NCBI GenBank assembly: GCA_964634465.1
Contig: CAZWLY010000012.1
Span: 50,028 to 114,027, forward strand
Length of the DNA: 64,000 nucleotides
Source: CAZWLY01 sp964634465
GTDB taxonomy: Bacteria > Desulfobacterota > Desulfarculia > G963662305
Reading direction: 5' to 3'
Shown here piece by piece: positions 1 to 9,446 of the stretch. The stretch's first letter is position 1; each line of letters opens with the position of its first letter. The notes under the pieces are model-generated. The model saw only the letters and a program-made list of their open reading frames with translations, searched no databases and was not told the origin of the DNA. The translations under genes and the position numbers were made by a program.

Positions 1-468
1 AAACAGGTCGGTCAATATCTTGAAGACGATGGTCACGACGGCGAAGAAGATGACGATCGGCACCCAGCGGGCGACCTCCATGTTCTCCATCGAGGTAAAG
101 ATCGTCGGAGCGTACAAAAGCTGGATATTGGCCCGGCCCATGATTCTCAGGTTGACCGAGTAGAGGATGGTCATCATCAGGATGCCGGCCAAAAGACTGT
201 TGATCTTGAGGCGGGTGTTGAGAATGCCGGTCAGGCAACCGGCGACGAATCCGGAGGCGACGGCGGCCACGATGGCCAGCACCGGGTCCACCCCCTCAAT
301 AATCAACCGGGCGGCCACGGCGCCGCCCAGGGGAAAACTGCCGTCCACGGTCAAGTCCGGGAAGGCCAGCACCCTGAAGGTCAGGGCGATGCCCAAGGCG
401 ACCAGGGCGTAGGCCAAGCCCTGCTCCAGAGAGGAGGGCACGACGCCCTGCAACACGGATAACAGCAT
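1..468 (-). CDS. ABC transporter permease (partial, C-terminus outside window)
   Basis: Reading the minus strand from the ATG at 466-468 gives an open frame that runs off the left edge without a stop (156 codons visible). It begins MLLSVLQGVVPSSLEQG and has long hydrophobic segments and the phrase FRVLAFPDLTVDGSFPLG, characteristic of the permease partner of PF04392-type substrate-binding proteins (TrpXYZ-like uptake systems). It lies 68 bases downstream of the binding-protein gene on the same strand, the usual order for this family. It would form the inner-membrane channel; an ATPase gene is expected beyond the edge. The substrate cannot be told from sequence; amino acids such as tryptophan or tyrosine are known for relatives. 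Confidence 0.85.
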   Translation of the reverse strand, partial: MLLSVLQGVVPSSLEQGLAYALVALGIALTFRVLAFPDLTVDGSFPLGGAVAARLIIEGVDPVLAIVAAVASGFVAGCLTGILNTRLKINSLLAGILMMTILYSVNLRIMGRANIQLLYAPTIFTSMENMEVARWVPIVIFFAVVTIVFKILTDLF

Positions 469-536
469 CTCGGCTCCAGCACTAAACCGCGCCCGGGACC
501 GGTATCAGCTCCCCGGGCGCGGGGTCAATGGATCGA

Positions 537-1505
537 TCAGTCGATGAGCTTGCCCGTCTTCTTGGCCAGGTCGATGTACTTCTGGGCGACCTTGAGGCCC
601 TGTGCCTTGGCGTTCTTGAGGCTCAAGTAGAAGGTCAGCTTCTCGGTCTTGCCCGAGGGGATGTCGCCGGCCTTCATGCCGTCCTTGAGGATCTTGACCG
701 CCTTGAGCCCGGCGGTGTAGCCGACGCCGTAGTAGTCGAAGCCCAGCGCCGCGGCCGCGCCCAGCTTCACCTGGTCGGTGTTGCCGACGAAGAAGGGAAT
801 CTTGTTGGCGTTGGCCACCTTGGCCACCGAGCCGAGGGCCGAGGCGACCGTGTTGTCCGAGGTGATGTAGATGGCGTCCACCTTGCCCACCAGGGACTGG
901 GCGGCGGTGTAGACTTCGCTGGAGTTGGAGATGGTGACCTCGATGAGCTTCAGCCCCCGCTTCTTCATCGCCTCGCGGGTCCAGCCGATGGAGGTCACCG
1001 AGTTGGCGTCGCCGGCGTTGTAGATGGTGCCCCACTTCTTGGCCGAGGGCAGCATCTCGTGATAGAGGGCGATCTGCCGGTCGATGGGCCAGGCGTCGGA
1101 GACGCCGGTCACGTTGCGGCCGTCAGGACCCATGGTCTTGACCAGACCGGCGCCGACGGGATCGGTCACCGAGGAGTAGACCACCGGGATGTTCTTGATG
1201 ACCTTGCAGGCGGCCTGGGAGGTGGGGGTGGCGATGGAGTGGATCAGGTCGTAGTTGCCGCTGGCGAACTTCTGGGCGATGGCCTGGGCGTTGGGCATCT
1301 CGCCCTGGGCGTTCTGGTAGTCGTAGGTGGCCTGAACGCCGTTGTCCTTGAGGGCCTGCTCGAAGCCCTTCTGATCGGCCTCCAGGGCCGGATGGCTGAC
1401 GATGACGGTCACGCCGATCTTGAAGGTTTTGGCCGCTGCCATACCCGGCGCCAGAAGAGCCACGGCCAGTACGGCGGCCAAGAGGTAAACCAATCCCTTC
1501 CTCAT
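537..1505 (-). CDS. ABC transporter substrate-binding protein (PF04392 family)
   Basis: Start chosen at the ATG at 1503-1505, which has an AAGGGGG ribosome binding site and opens a Sec signal peptide (MRKGLVYLLAAVLAVALLAP, cleavage near AAA/K). The open frame extends further upstream but is not coding there. The mature part begins KTFKIGVTVIVSHPALEAD and contains VYSSVTDPVGAGLV and ITSDNTVASALGSVAKVA, typical of the family of periplasmic binding proteins with two Rossmann-like lobes. Length (322 aa) is normal. It is the first gene of the operon, followed by the permease, and is preceded by a good sigma70-type promoter. The ligand is unknown, probably an amino acid or related small molecule. 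Confidence 0.9.
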   Translation of the reverse strand: MRKGLVYLLAAVLAVALLAPGMAAAKTFKIGVTVIVSHPALEADQKGFEQALKDNGVQATYDYQNAQGEMPNAQAIAQKFASGNYDLIHSIATPTSQAACKVIKNIPVVYSSVTDPVGAGLVKTMGPDGRNVTGVSDAWPIDRQIALYHEMLPSAKKWGTIYNAGDANSVTSIGWTREAMKKRGLKLIEVTISNSSEVYTAAQSLVGKVDAIYITSDNTVASALGSVAKVANANKIPFFVGNTDQVKLGAAAALGFDYYGVGYTAGLKAVKILKDGMKAGDIPSGKTEKLTFYLSLKNAKAQGLKVAQKYIDLAKKTGKLID

Positions 1506-1572
1506 AATTGCCCCCTTTTTGTAACTGTAAAGATGAACCGCTGTCTCAAAACAGGAACTCGGGACCGGCTCT

Positions 1573-1601
1573 TTTGTAGCGGATGTTCGGTCAAATGTCA
1601 A
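1573..1601 (-). promoter_or_regulatory. sigma70-type promoter for the ABC uptake operon
   Basis: On the minus strand a perfect -35 TTGACA (1601-1596) is followed after 17 bases by TACAAA (1578-1573). It sits about 70 bases upstream of the binding-protein start and is back-to-back with a promoter on the other strand at 1648-1676. Confidence 0.65.
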
Positions 1602-1647
1602 TGGTTCTGGAGGCCTAAGCCGCGTCTTGGGCCGGAACCGGTTGAGG

Positions 1648-1676
1648 TTGACCGCCGGCTGGAGCGCTGTTATAAC
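1648..1676 (+). promoter_or_regulatory. sigma70-type promoter for the YkgJ-like pair
   Basis: TTGACC (1648-1653), a 17-base spacer and TATAAC (1671-1676) lie about 70 bases before the start codon at 1744. It is divergent from the ABC operon promoter, so the 240-base gap is a shared control region. Confidence 0.6.
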
Positions 1677-1743
1677 CCTAGACCACTTTACGATCGGTCT
1701 CATGGCCGGATGGAGACTGCAATCCTCTAGACAAGGAAGAGAT

Positions 1744-2499
1744 ATGACTGATGAAAACAGGCCGATGGGTCTTAACGACGCCATCGACTTCGACTGCCGC
1801 CCCGATCTGGAGTGCTTCACCAAGTGCTGCGGCGACGTGACCATCTTCTTGAATCCCTTCGACGCCATGCGCTTGGCCGAGCGCCTGGAGATGGACTCGA
1901 CCAGCTTCCTCAAGACCTACACCGTGGCCCTGCAGGGTTCCAACAACCCGGTCCTGCCCCTGGTGGTGCTCAAGATGGACGAGACCCGGGAGGGCTCGCC
2001 CTGCCCCTTTGTCGGGCCGGACGGCTGCTCGGTCTACGACGTCCGCCCCTGGGCCTGCCGGCTCTATCCCCTGGACGCCGTCGGCCCCATGGAGTTCGAT
2101 TTCCTGAACGTCAAGGACCAGTGCCGGGGCATCGGCTGCGGAAACAGGCAGACGATCAAGGAGTACCTGACCAGCCAAGACCTGGCCTCTTCCTTCGAGA
2201 TGGACGCCCTCTACAACCAAATCACCAACCACCCCCGGCTGGCCGAGTTGGACGTAGACAACCCCAAGATCGCCCAGATGGTCTACCTGGCCCTCTACGA
2301 TCTGGACCTCTTCCGGCGGCTGATCTTCGAGTCCAGCTTCCTGGACAAGTTCGAGATCCCGGCCGAGCGGCTGGCGGCCATCAAGGAGAACAAGATCGAG
2401 CTCTACAAGTTCGGCATCGACTGGGTGCTCTTCGGTCTGTTCGCCGAGAAGACCCTGACCGTCAAGAGGCCCGCAGACAATGCCGCTGCCGCCGACTAG
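1744..2499 (+). CDS. YkgJ family cysteine cluster protein (copy 1)
   Basis: Start at ATG 1744 after the ribosome site AAGGAAGAG; the frame is open further upstream but lacks a better start. The 251-aa protein carries the family signature: an N-terminal C-x3-CC motif in DLECFTKCCGDV, then CPFVGPDGCSVYDVRPWACR with the RPxxCRLYPL core, and a later C-x4-C (CRGIGC). Such cysteine clusters (PF03692) are thought to bind zinc or an Fe-S cluster; the biochemical role is not known in general. It overlaps the next gene by 20 bases, so the two are cotranscribed. The relatively long C-terminal half (to residue 251) lacks cysteines and ends with an EKTLTVK segment that is shared with the neighbour. Confidence 0.85.
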   Translation: MTDENRPMGLNDAIDFDCRPDLECFTKCCGDVTIFLNPFDAMRLAERLEMDSTSFLKTYTVALQGSNNPVLPLVVLKMDETREGSPCPFVGPDGCSVYDVRPWACRLYPLDAVGPMEFDFLNVKDQCRGIGCGNRQTIKEYLTSQDLASSFEMDALYNQITNHPRLAELDVDNPKIAQMVYLALYDLDLFRRLIFESSFLDKFEIPAERLAAIKENKIELYKFGIDWVLFGLFAEKTLTVKRPADNAAAAD

Positions 2500-3247
2500 G
2501 CCCGAGGCCGGCTTCAAGCCGGTCGGGCAGCGCTTCCAGTTCGACTGCCACCCCGGCGTGCCCTGCTTCAACGCCTGTTGCGGCAAGCTCAACCTGGTCC
2601 TCACCCCCTACGACATCCTCCGGCTGGCCCGGAATCTGGGGCTGTCCACCGGCGATCTCGTCGAGAACCACACCGTCGCCGCCCAGGAGAAGAGCCGCTG
2701 GCCGTTGATCCGCCTCAAGATGGACGAGAAAGCGGGCGGCGACTGCCCCTTTCTGAAGCCCGAGGGCTGCGGGGTCTACCCGGACCGACCCAGCGCCTGC
2801 CGGATCTACCCTCTGGCCCGGGCCGTCAGCCGCGGTTACGGCCCCGGCGAGGTGATGGAGCAGTTCTTTGTGGTCGAGGAGAGCCACTGCCAGGGCTTCG
2901 CCGAGGAGCGCCACTGGACCGTGGCCGAGTGGGTGGCCGACCAGGGGTTAATCCCCTACCATCGCTTCAACGACCGCTGGATGGCCGTCGTCACCCACCC
3001 CAAGGGCCCCGGCTCCGGGCCCGAGGCCGAGAAGAACCGGCGGATGTTCTATCTGGCCTCCTACAACCTGGATCGCTTCCGCGACTTCGTCTTCCAGACC
3101 AAGTTCCTGGATCTGTTCGAGATCGACCCGATCCGGCTGTCGAGGCTCAAGGACAACGACGAGGAGCTCCTGGCCCTGGCCATGGACTGGCTGGCCTTCG
3201 CCTTTACCGGGGAGAAGACGCTCAAGTTGAAAGACGGACGGGGGTGA
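2480..3247 (+). CDS. YkgJ family cysteine cluster protein (copy 2)
   Basis: A second member of the same family (255 aa), starting at ATG 2480 inside the end of copy 1. It shows the C-x3-CC motif in GVPCFNACCGKL, CPFLKPEGCGVYPDRPSACR with RIYPL, and a later HCQGF segment. Both copies share LDLFEI/LDKFEI and GEKTLK-like C-terminal phrases, so they arose by tandem duplication followed by divergence. Function is unknown; a metal or Fe-S binding role is the family expectation. The translationally coupled arrangement suggests a heteromeric pair. It converges on the TIR-like gene, leaving only 29 bases between stops. Confidence 0.85.
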   Translation: MPLPPTRPEAGFKPVGQRFQFDCHPGVPCFNACCGKLNLVLTPYDILRLARNLGLSTGDLVENHTVAAQEKSRWPLIRLKMDEKAGGDCPFLKPEGCGVYPDRPSACRIYPLARAVSRGYGPGEVMEQFFVVEESHCQGFAEERHWTVAEWVADQGLIPYHRFNDRWMAVVTHPKGPGSGPEAEKNRRMFYLASYNLDRFRDFVFQTKFLDLFEIDPIRLSRLKDNDEELLALAMDWLAFAFTGEKTLKLKDGRG

Positions 3248-3276
3248 TTACTTCTTACTCTCTACAACTCCGATAA

Positions 3277-4509
3277 TCAACTGGACCGCTCAGCCTGGCA
3301 CTCTTCCCAGACTTTTGAGAAGAAATTGTCCAGGAAAGCATTTGGGGATGCGTCGAAATCAGCCAATTCAACGCAGTGTATTATCTGGTCAACAGCGCAC
3401 ATTCCAACTATCTGGGGGTTATTTGCCGAGTCGGGGATCGATAGCTGATAGTTCAACACCCCTGTAAGACCGGCTACCGCTTTTACGGGAGGGTTAACGC
3501 CAAGGGCCTCGCTGGCGAATAATAGGTAGTTTGCCAATTTATCCTTATAAGTTGTTTCCAAGGAAAGGACAGGGATACTAGGCTGGTCTCTCAGCAATAA
3601 ACCGTTGATGCCCCATATCTCGCCAAAAGAAGATACCTGCGTAATCCGATTTGCGGTATCCTGCGTGCCTCTTTTCTGCTCGAATACGACCGCACCATAC
3701 TCGTTGCCGACACGCCACAATCTTGAGGCGTCGCCGAAGGGAACAAGTTCGTGGTGTTCCATTAGTTGGACAAGCTTATGCCGAGTAAGCCTAGCTATAG
3801 GGTAGGCGGGTATGATCCTAAGAAACATTTGGGGACCGTCATGCCAAATCACGTCAAACGGTTCCCCCTCGTCCTCAGGTGGCTTAACCGTTGCCAATCT
3901 ATCGCCTTCATTGAGGAAGCTGGTTTTCCTGCTCTTGGGCTCCAGCAGCGCATAGTCATATTTTTGAGCCTTGGGTTTTCTGAAGTTCCCACTTTCAACA
4001 ACTGTTCGAATGGCGTGTTCCAGTTGGCCAACCAGTTTTTTTAGTTGTCCGCGGCGCTCATCCCTAGAGGTTTCGGGGGCAAGGCGGTATTGAATGGGAA
4101 AACGTCTATGCGCGAGGTCGAAGGGCAGTTTTTCAGGTTCGCCAAAGGCTGTGTTCATTACTCCTATGTATCGCTTGGGGCCCAGTGCCTTGAGCGCGTA
4201 GCCAAGTTCGAGCAGGACGTTTGAGTTCGGTAGTTTCTTACCGGCTGCCGACTTTCCAACAAATGTGACGTCGCCAACAAATAAGTCGCTATTGTCGATC
4301 TTTTCAAGAATTGTGTCCGCTATTCCCGGGCTACCAGGGACGCCCTTAGTATCGTGATCGAGTTCTAACTTTTCATTTCTTTCTGGCTCGTCTACTTGGA
4401 GGTCGCGGTTGATGTTTTTTATGGCTTTTTTGAGGGCGTCTTTGATGAAATTACGATTGACATTGGCCGGTGTGTCACTTTGCCAGGCATAGAAGACAAT
4501 TATGGCCAT
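3277..4509 (-). CDS. TIR-like (nucleotide-processing fold) putative defence effector
   Basis: 410 aa. Residues 1-170 resemble bacterial TIR-like/nucleoside-deoxyribosyltransferase-like domains: IVFYAWQSDTP near the N-terminus, LDHDTKGVPGSPGIADTI around residue 50, LFVGDVTFV around 77, and PNSNVLLELGYALKALG around 92 with the conserved glutamate. Proteins of this type can hydrolyse NAD or bind nucleotide signals in antiphage systems. Residues 200-410 are not recognised and may be a sensor. Base composition is visibly lower in GC than all neighbours and codon use is different, indicating horizontal acquisition. It sits 19 bases after murA on the same strand, so it could be read from the murA operon. 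No partner defence gene is adjacent. The enzymatic role is inference. Confidence 0.6.
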   Translation of the reverse strand: MAIIVFYAWQSDTPANVNRNFIKDALKKAIKNINRDLQVDEPERNEKLELDHDTKGVPGSPGIADTILEKIDNSDLFVGDVTFVGKSAAGKKLPNSNVLLELGYALKALGPKRYIGVMNTAFGEPEKLPFDLAHRRFPIQYRLAPETSRDERRGQLKKLVGQLEHAIRTVVESGNFRKPKAQKYDYALLEPKSRKTSFLNEGDRLATVKPPEDEGEPFDVIWHDGPQMFLRIIPAYPIARLTRHKLVQLMEHHELVPFGDASRLWRVGNEYGAVVFEQKRGTQDTANRITQVSSFGEIWGINGLLLRDQPSIPVLSLETTYKDKLANYLLFASEALGVNPPVKAVAGLTGVLNYQLSIPDSANNPQIVGMCAVDQIIHCVELADFDASPNAFLDNFFSKVWEECQAERSS

Positions 4510-4528
4510 ATCAACACCCTAATCGTTC

Positions 4529-5806
<1,278 letters not shown>

Positions 5807-5837
5807 GGTCGGCCTCCGAGTCGGCAGTATTTTTGGA

Positions 5838-6026
5838 TTACCGGGCGGTATCGACCGGCCGGCTCCGGTTCCCCCGCTTCGACAGCGCGATCAGATTGAG
5901 GCCGGGGGCCAGAACGATGACGGCCGCGATGCCGATATCCCAGCCCTCGGGCGGGTCGTAGGTGATCATGACCGCGGCCAGGACCAAGAGCAGGATGTCG
6001 GCGATTATGGCCGCTTTTTTCAACAT
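5838..6026 (-). CDS. small two-helix membrane protein, unknown function
   Basis: 62 aa. The start ATG overlaps the stop codon of prmC (the sequence AATGTTGA holds both), indicating translational coupling. Residues 5-21 (AAIIADILLLVLAAVMI) and about 32-48 (GIAAVIVLAPGLNLIAL) are hydrophobic, so the protein likely spans the inner membrane twice with a short polar loop (TYDPPEGWD) and a basic tail. It is not recognised as a named family. The tight coupling between prmC and murA and the clean hydrophobic profile argue that it is a real gene rather than a chance frame. Confidence 0.6.
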   Translation of the reverse strand: MLKKAAIIADILLLVLAAVMITYDPPEGWDIGIAAVIVLAPGLNLIALSKRGNRSRPVDTAR

Positions 6027-6916
6027 TCGTTCCGTTCCCCCGCCGTTTCGCCCCGGCCCTGTTCGAGCCTGGCCGCGGCCACTCTGTCCCGGCCGGCCAG
6101 GTCGGGCAGAATGCCGATTTCGCCAAACGGCCCTGCTTCCATGAGCGCCGCCGCCGACGGCCCCTGATCGGCCCCGATCTCGAACAGCAGCCAGCCGCCG
6201 GGCCTGAGATGTTCCGGCGCTTCGGCGACGAGGCGCCTGATGACTTCCAGTCCGTCGGCTCCGGCCAGCAGGGCGATCGCCGGCTCGAATTCGACGATCT
6301 GCCGGTCCAACTCCCGGTACTCCGCCTCGGCGACGTAGGGCGGGTTCATGACGATCATATCAAATTTGCGGCCCGGAACCGATTCAAAAAGATCGCCTTC
6401 GAGAAACTCGATCCGGCCGGCCAGGCCGAGCGTTTCGGCGTTGCTCTCGGCCACGGCCAGAGCCTCGGCCGAGACGTCGGTGGCGACGACGGCGAGGGCC
6501 GGCCGCTCGCTGGCCAGGGCCAGGCTGATCGCGCCCGAGCCGACGCCCAGCTCCAGCAGGCTCACCGAAGCGCTCTCGGCCAGTCGGTCCAAGGCGGCTT
6601 CGACCAGAGTCTCGGTCTCGGGCCGAGGGATGAGGACGCCCGGCCCGACCGCAAGTTCGAGCGTCCAGAAGGAGCGCCGGCCCAAGAGATAGGCCACCGG
6701 CTCGCCGTCAAGCCGGCGCTTCAAGAGAGTCTTGAACGCGGCCAGCTCGTCCGAATTGAGCGGCCGGTCGTAATTCAGGTAGAGTTGGACTCGATCGAGG
6801 CCCAGGGCCCGGGCCAGCATCAACTGGGCGTCCAGCCGGGGGGAATCGGTGAAGCCTTTCCGGCGGAGATAGTCGGCGGACCACTCGAGGACGCGGCCGA
6901 TGGTCCACAGCTCCAT
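6020..6916 (-). CDS. prmC: peptide chain release factor N5-glutamine methyltransferase
   Basis: 298 aa, methylates the glutamine of the GGQ motif in release factors using S-adenosylmethionine. The N-terminal helical domain (residues 1-80) is followed by the SAM-binding motif LLELGVGSGAISLALA and the catalytic NPPY motif in MNPPYVAEAEYREL near residue 192. It lies six bases downstream of prfA, whose product is its substrate, the classic pairing. Length is normal and the start ATG at 6916 gives the expected N-terminus. Confidence 0.95.
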   Translation of the reverse strand: MELWTIGRVLEWSADYLRRKGFTDSPRLDAQLMLARALGLDRVQLYLNYDRPLNSDELAAFKTLLKRRLDGEPVAYLLGRRSFWTLELAVGPGVLIPRPETETLVEAALDRLAESASVSLLELGVGSGAISLALASERPALAVVATDVSAEALAVAESNAETLGLAGRIEFLEGDLFESVPGRKFDMIVMNPPYVAEAEYRELDRQIVEFEPAIALLAGADGLEVIRRLVAEAPEHLRPGGWLLFEIGADQGPSAAALMEAGPFGEIGILPDLAGRDRVAAARLEQGRGETAGERNEC

Positions 6917-6922
6917 GTCCGA

Positions 6923-8002
6923 TCAGTCTTTGGCCTCCAGGGCCTTGGCCTGGAAGGCGATGTTGAGCTGGTCGATCATCTCGTCCAGGTCGCCGGCCAT
7001 GATCTCGTCCAGGCGGTAGAGGGTCAAGCCGATGCGGTGGTCGGTCATGCGGCCCTGGGGGAAGTTGTAGGTCCTGATCCGCTCGGAGCGGTCGCCGCTG
7101 CCGACCTGGGCCTTGCGCGTCTCGGATATCTCGGCCATCTGCTCGGCCTGGGCCTTGTCCAGCAGGCGGGCCTTCAAGACCTTCATCGCCTTGGCCTTGT
7201 TCTTGAGCTGACTGCGCTCGTCCTGGCACTGGACCACGATGCCGGTCGGGATATGGGTGATGCGCACCGCCGAATCGGTGGTATTCACGCTCTGGCCGCC
7301 CGGCCCCGAGGAGCGGAAGATGTCGATCCTGAGATCGTTGGGGTCGATGTCGACGTCCACGTCCTCGGCCTCGGGCAGCACCGCCACCGAGGCGGCCGAG
7401 GTGTGGATGCGGCCCTGGGTTTCGGTGACCGGCACCCGCTGGACGCGGTGGACGCCGGATTCGTATTTCAGCCGGGAATAGGCCCCCTTGCCTTCGATGA
7501 GAGCGATGATCTCCTTGAAGCCGCCGGTGTCGGTCTCGTGGCGGGAGAGGACGTCCACCTTCCAGCCGCGGCCCTCGGCGTAGCGGGCGTACATCCGGAA
7601 CAGATCGCCGGCGAAGAGGGCCGCCTCCTCACCGCCGGTGCCGGCCCTGATCTCCAGGATGGTGTTCTTGTCGTCGTTGGGGTCCTTGGGAATCAAAAGG
7701 ACCTTGATCCGCTCGGTAAGCTCGGCTTTCTCGGCCTTGAGCGCCTCCAACTCCTCCCTGGCCAGCTCGCGGATCTCCGGGTCGGCGTCGGAGAGCAGCT
7801 CCTGGTTGGAGGCGATCTCCTCGGTGATCCGGCGATACCTGGCCGCGGCGGCGGCCACTTCGGCCAGCTCGGCGTGCTCTTTGGCCAGCTCCCGGTAGCG
7901 GTTCTGGTCCTTGATCGCCTCGGGGTCGGAGAGGATCTTCTCCACTTCGGCGAAGCGGGCTTCGATCTTCTGCAGGCGGGCCTCGAAACCTTCCGCCGCC
8001 AT
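6923..8002 (-). CDS. prfA: peptide chain release factor 1
   Basis: 359 aa, recognises UAA/UAG stop codons on the ribosome and triggers hydrolysis of peptidyl-tRNA. The GGQ motif is in SSGPGGQSVNTTDSAVRI near residue 230, preceded by the RF1-type block HRVQRVPVTETQGRIHTS. Start chosen at ATG 8002, whose A is also the last base of the TGA of the upstream DUF1385 gene; the frame is open much further upstream but that part is antisense-like and overlaps DUF1385. Followed immediately by prmC. Confidence 0.96.
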   Translation of the reverse strand: MAAEGFEARLQKIEARFAEVEKILSDPEAIKDQNRYRELAKEHAELAEVAAAAARYRRITEEIASNQELLSDADPEIRELAREELEALKAEKAELTERIKVLLIPKDPNDDKNTILEIRAGTGGEEAALFAGDLFRMYARYAEGRGWKVDVLSRHETDTGGFKEIIALIEGKGAYSRLKYESGVHRVQRVPVTETQGRIHTSAASVAVLPEAEDVDVDIDPNDLRIDIFRSSGPGGQSVNTTDSAVRITHIPTGIVVQCQDERSQLKNKAKAMKVLKARLLDKAQAEQMAEISETRKAQVGSGDRSERIRTYNFPQGRMTDHRIGLTLYRLDEIMAGDLDEMIDQLNIAFQAKALEAKD

Positions 8003-8928
8003 CAGGCCGCCTCCTCCATCTTCAGGGCGCTCTTCAAGGCCGTCAGCGCGATCTCGATCATATCGTCGGTCGGCTGGCGGGTGGTCAACCTCTGAAGGGC
8101 CAGTCCCGGCCAGATGATCGGCTTCATCCAGGGGCGATCGGCCTTTTTCCCGGCCAAGCGGGTGACCTCGTAGGCCGCGCCGGCGATGGGCAGCATGAGC
8201 AGGATCTTGAGGCCGATGAAGGCGCTCTGGGTGAGGGGGCCCGGCCAGTCGGGCTTGGGAACCAGGGGAAAGACGAGGCCGAAAAAGACGATGGAGATCA
8301 AAAGGACCAACAGGAGAAAGGCGGTCCCGCAACGGGGATGAAGGGTCCGGTGGCGCCGGGCGTTCTCCACCGTCAACTCCTCGTCGGCCTCGTAGGCGTG
8401 GATGCTCATGTGTTCCGCGCCGTGGTACATGAAAAGCCGCCTGACGTCCTTCAAACTGGAGATGGCCAGGATGTAGCCCAAAAAGAAGGCCATCTTGAAC
8501 ACGCCGTCGATGACGTGGAACCACAGCGACTTGACCCCGAAGTCATCGCTGAAGTAGCGCCCCAGCCCGAGGGAGATGACGTGGGGCGCGGCCACGAACA
8601 GGAGCATGGCCAAGGCGACGGCCAGCAGGATCGTCCCGGCCATGGCCCAGGGGGAGAGCGGCCCGCCTTCTTCCTCCTCGAGGGCCTGGTTGGCCGAGAA
8701 GGTCAGGGCCGTGATCCCGTTGACCATGGCCTCGACAAAGACCACCGCGCCCCGGAAAAAGGGCCACCTGAGGAACTTGATCCGCTGGCTGATCGAGCGC
8801 CAGGGCTCCTCTCTGACCACCACCTCGCCCGAGGGGCGGCGCACGGCGATGGCCATGGCCTTGGGCGAGCGCATCATGACGCCCTCGATGACGGCCTGGC
8901 CGCCTATGTTGTGATGGCGGTTGGACAA
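8002..8928 (-). CDS. DUF1385 (YqhQ-like) membrane protein
   Basis: 308 aa. Starts MSNRHHNIGGQAVIEGVMMRSP, the hallmark N-terminus of DUF1385 (PF07136), with hydrophobic segments around residues 95-125 (MAGTILLAVALAMLLFV), 130-160, and 200-235 (FLLLVLLISIVFFGLVF). The motif YHGAEHMSIHAYE, with several histidines and acidic residues, suggests a metal-binding site in or at the membrane. Function of the family is not established. It sits between rpmE and prfA, a conserved neighbourhood in several phyla, and its TGA overlaps the prfA start by one base. Confidence 0.9.
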   Translation of the reverse strand: MSNRHHNIGGQAVIEGVMMRSPKAMAIAVRRPSGEVVVREEPWRSISQRIKFLRWPFFRGAVVFVEAMVNGITALTFSANQALEEEEGGPLSPWAMAGTILLAVALAMLLFVAAPHVISLGLGRYFSDDFGVKSLWFHVIDGVFKMAFFLGYILAISSLKDVRRLFMYHGAEHMSIHAYEADEELTVENARRHRTLHPRCGTAFLLLVLLISIVFFGLVFPLVPKPDWPGPLTQSAFIGLKILLMLPIAGAAYEVTRLAGKKADRPWMKPIIWPGLALQRLTTRQPTDDMIEIALTALKSALKMEEAA

Positions 8929-8946
8929 ACCAGGGGCTTGACCGCC

Positions 8947-9171
8947 TTACTGGGCGTCTTGCTGGGCCTGGTTGAACTTGGCGTACTTGCGCCTGAAGCG
9001 TTCCACCCGGCCGGCCGAATCGACCAGCTTTTGCTTGCCGGTGAAGAAGGGGTGGCACTTGGAGCAGATTTCGACCTTGATCTCGTCCAGGGTCGAGCCG
9101 GTCTCGAACTCGTTCCCGCAAGCGCACTTGGCCGTAATTGTTTTATATTCGGGATGAATGTCTTTCTTCAT
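8947..9171 (-). CDS. rpmE: 50S ribosomal protein L31 (zinc-binding form)
   Basis: 74 aa starting MKKDIHPEYKTI at ATG 9171; a GTG three codons upstream is less likely because the GAGGTGGGG ribosome site covers it. The protein has the C+ signature: cysteines in CACG and in CSKCHPFFTGKQK, which form the zinc site. C-terminal tail RFRRKYAKF is typical. It is the first gene of the operon leading to prfA, prmC and murA. Confidence 0.96.
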   Translation of the reverse strand: MKKDIHPEYKTITAKCACGNEFETGSTLDEIKVEICSKCHPFFTGKQKLVDSAGRVERFRRKYAKFNQAQQDAQ

Positions 9172-9204
9172 GGTCCCCACCTCGATAAATTCTCTGAACC
9201 CGCC

Positions 9205-9232
9205 ATTATACGCGAATTCCCGGGCTTTTCAA
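9205..9232 (-). promoter_or_regulatory. sigma70 promoter of the rpmE operon
   Basis: Minus strand: TTGAAA (9232-9227), 16-base spacer, perfect TATAAT (9210-9205). It lies about 35 bases upstream of the rpmE start and would drive rpmE, DUF1385, prfA, prmC and murA. Confidence 0.75.
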
Positions 9233-9404
9233 GGCCGAAGCGCTCCTTCGGGCGGGCCCAAGGCCGGCTGATTATACTCAAAAGACCCGAAGAGGCAAGG
9301 AAGAAATGCGAGCGGGCGGCGGCCCCGTCGCCTCGATCGCCGCGCCGCTCGACGCCGGGCCGCGCCGGGCGGGAATTTTGGTGGTCTTGTCCGGGTCTTC
9401 GGAA

Positions 9405-9410
9405 TATAAT
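9405..9410 (+). promoter_or_regulatory. candidate -10 box for the lipid-synthase plus operon
   Basis: A perfect TATAAT stands 36 bases before the methyltransferase start. No convincing -35 box is seen at 16-18 bases upstream, so an activator or an extended context may be needed. Confidence 0.4.
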
Positions 9411-9446
9411 CAGCCTGGTCCTTGTGGTCTCACGACAGGATGGCGT

